DNA from: Caldisericaceae bacterium
GTDB lineage: Bacteria; Calditrichota; Calditrichia; Calditrichales; Calditrichaceae
NCBI GenBank assembly: GCA_021160885.1
Contig: JAGHBR010000293.1
Location: 1 to 8,055, forward strand
DNA: 8,055 nt
Reading direction: 5' to 3'
Notes under the pieces: generated by a model
What the model saw: the letters and a program-made list of their open reading frames with translations, nothing else
What the model was told of the DNA's origin: nothing
The model's database searches: none
Translations under genes and position numbers: made by a program
In this document: positions 6,962 to 8,055 of the stretch, piece by piece
How the letters are laid out: every line of letters begins with the position of its first letter
Numbering within the stretch: position 1 is the stretch's first letter

Positions 6962-8055
6962 TCTTTCTGGTTACCATTGCCGTTATTGGTAAATACGTTT
7001 TTCAAAAAATACCGGTTGATAATTTAATACATAATTTTTTGAATTATTCCGGCTTTTATTATCTGGCTCTTGGTGTTCTCCTTGGACCTTATTTTTTAAA
7101 TGTTTTTACAGAAGATGTGATTAGTCAGTCCTATTTTGTGTTTAGCCTTGTTCTTGGTTGGACCGGATTTTTAATTGGCCTGCAGTTGAATTTCAAACAA
7201 GTGAGTCGATTTAAATCTGCTTACTATTTTAAAGGACTTTTTTATTTTTTACTTAATCTGGCAATAATATTTGCCCTGCTTTATGTCTCTAATTACTTGA
7301 TAATTAAAAAGTTAACCTGGTTAGAAATCCTTTTGTTGGCCGTGGCTGGTGGTATGACTTCTACTATTACCATTAGTCTTTTGATAAGAACTAAAAAATT
7401 TGATGCAAAGTCAGGGCATTTTCTGGAATTTTTAGCTGCATTTGATAATGTTTTAGGGGTGCTGACTTTAGGAATATTGTTTGCCGCTTTTCAACTCTCA
7501 ACATCATCTCAGAAAGAGGCTCTTTTCTATTTAGTTTCAGCTTATCTGATAGTCTTTTTATTTTCTTTAGTTTACAAGGCTTTGTCAAAAGAGATAACAA
7601 GTTTTGAAACAGAATTACTTGTAATTTTAGCCATCATTTTAATCGTGGTGGCGGTATCAAAAATTTTACAAAATAGTGTGTTATTTTTGTCTGCATTGCT
7701 GGGAACCACCGTGGCTAATTTTAAAAACGTAAATATTAAAAAACTATATCTTGCAGTTCAGGAATGGGAAAAGCCATTGAATTTTATTTTGCTTTTCTTT
7801 ATTGGAATTATTTTAAGGTTTGATACAAGTATCATTGTTATTTTAATATTTTTATTTATGGCAATAATTATAATTGGGAATTTGATTAGCGAAAGAATCG
7901 TATTTAAAAAGATTTCAAAACAAATTGGCTTTCAAACCTTTGGTTTAAGTACCGTTTCTTTGGCGATTTTATTGGATGCCTACCTTTCCGGGGCTAAAAT
8001 AGAATTTCTTAGTACAGTGGTTATTGTTTATTTCATTACTAACCTATTTTCAATC
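6940..8055 (+). CDS. CPA2-like cation/proton antiporter (Na+/H+ exchanger fold), 3' end outside window
   Basis: An uninterrupted frame from ATG 6940 runs 372 codons to the window edge without a stop. The product is very hydrophobic, with about 12-13 membrane segments, and follows the motif order of the monovalent cation:proton antiporter 2 family. LALGVLLGPYFLN (42-54) matches the usual second helix. GFLIGLQLNFKQV (76-88) matches the FLIGLEL motif, and GGMTSTITISLLI (137-149) the following helix. FDNVLGVLTLG (168-178) is the core ion-binding segment, SALLGTTVANF (251-261) resembles GAFLAGLALAN, and PLNFILLFFIGIIL (279-292) the FFVLIGL helix. It would exchange Na+ or K+ for H+ across the inner membrane. 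The core pair is Asp169-Asn170 rather than the usual Asp-Asp, so substrate and direction are uncertain. Any C-terminal RCK/TrkA domain would lie beyond the window. The 91-nt spacer to murQ leaves co-transcription open. Confidence 0.82.
   Translation, partial: MNLILTLLFLVTIAVIGKYVFQKIPVDNLIHNFLNYSGFYYLALGVLLGPYFLNVFTEDVISQSYFVFSLVLGWTGFLIGLQLNFKQVSRFKSAYYFKGLFYFLLNLAIIFALLYVSNYLIIKKLTWLEILLLAVAGGMTSTITISLLIRTKKFDAKSGHFLEFLAAFDNVLGVLTLGILFAAFQLSTSSQKEALFYLVSAYLIVFLFSLVYKALSKEITSFETELLVILAIILIVVAVSKILQNSVLFLSALLGTTVANFKNVNIKKLYLAVQEWEKPLNFILLFFIGIILRFDTSIIVILIFLFMAIIIIGNLISERIVFKKISKQIGFQTFGLSTVSLAILLDAYLSGAKIEFLSTVVIVYFITNLFSI

Noticed and set aside
6891..6992. Possible 33-residue leader peptide upstream of and overlapping the antiporter start
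   Set aside because: It has no ribosome binding site and no recognisable composition, and much of it is an out-of-frame reading of the antiporter start.

Overview
The window is a compact, one-directional block of bacterial housekeeping genes: the 3' end of yidD, then yidC, mnmE, mnmG, rsmG and murQ, followed by a membrane antiporter gene that runs off the right edge. All genes are on the + strand. The order yidD-yidC-mnmE-mnmG-rsmG is the classical gene order beside the bacterial chromosome origin. Two near-canonical parS centromere sites (3360-3375 and 5244-5259) support an origin-proximal chromosomal location. The DNA is AT-rich. YidC has the long periplasmic domain of diderm (Gram-negative type) bacteria, an N-terminus starting M-D-R-N, and Lys instead of Arg at the groove position. 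This fits the Bacteroidetes/Calditrichota/Fibrobacteres side of the tree, but I cannot name a genus and hold that placement loosely.

Layout. Positions 1-143 hold the last 46 residues of YidD. Positions 164-1978 hold YidC, the membrane-protein insertase. Positions 1983-3356 hold MnmE and 3390-5243 hold MnmG, the two halves of the enzyme that modifies U34 of certain tRNAs; parS site 1 fills the 33-nt gap between them. RsmG (5243-5920), the 16S rRNA G527 methyltransferase, starts inside the mnmG stop codon, and its codons 2-6 overlap parS site 2. MurQ (5913-6848), a peptidoglycan-recycling etherase, overlaps the end of rsmG by 8 nt. A 91-nt spacer follows, forming most of a long imperfect inverted repeat that reaches into the next gene. 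That gene (6940 to the edge, at least 372 residues) is a CPA2-like cation/proton antiporter.

How it fits together. Spacings of 20, 4, 33, -1 and -8 nt suggest co-transcription from yidD to murQ, with coupled translation at the last two junctions. The products serve membrane-protein insertion, translation fidelity and cell-wall recycling. Two things depart from the textbook layout: no jag/khpB gene lies between yidC and mnmE, and murQ sits where parA-parB usually follow rsmG even though the parS sites remain. I see no phage, IS element, CRISPR array, tRNA or rRNA, and no strong evidence for a wholly new system. The points most worth following are the parS pair without adjacent parAB, the inverted repeat bracketing the murQ stop and antiporter start, and the Asp-Asn pair in the antiporter core.
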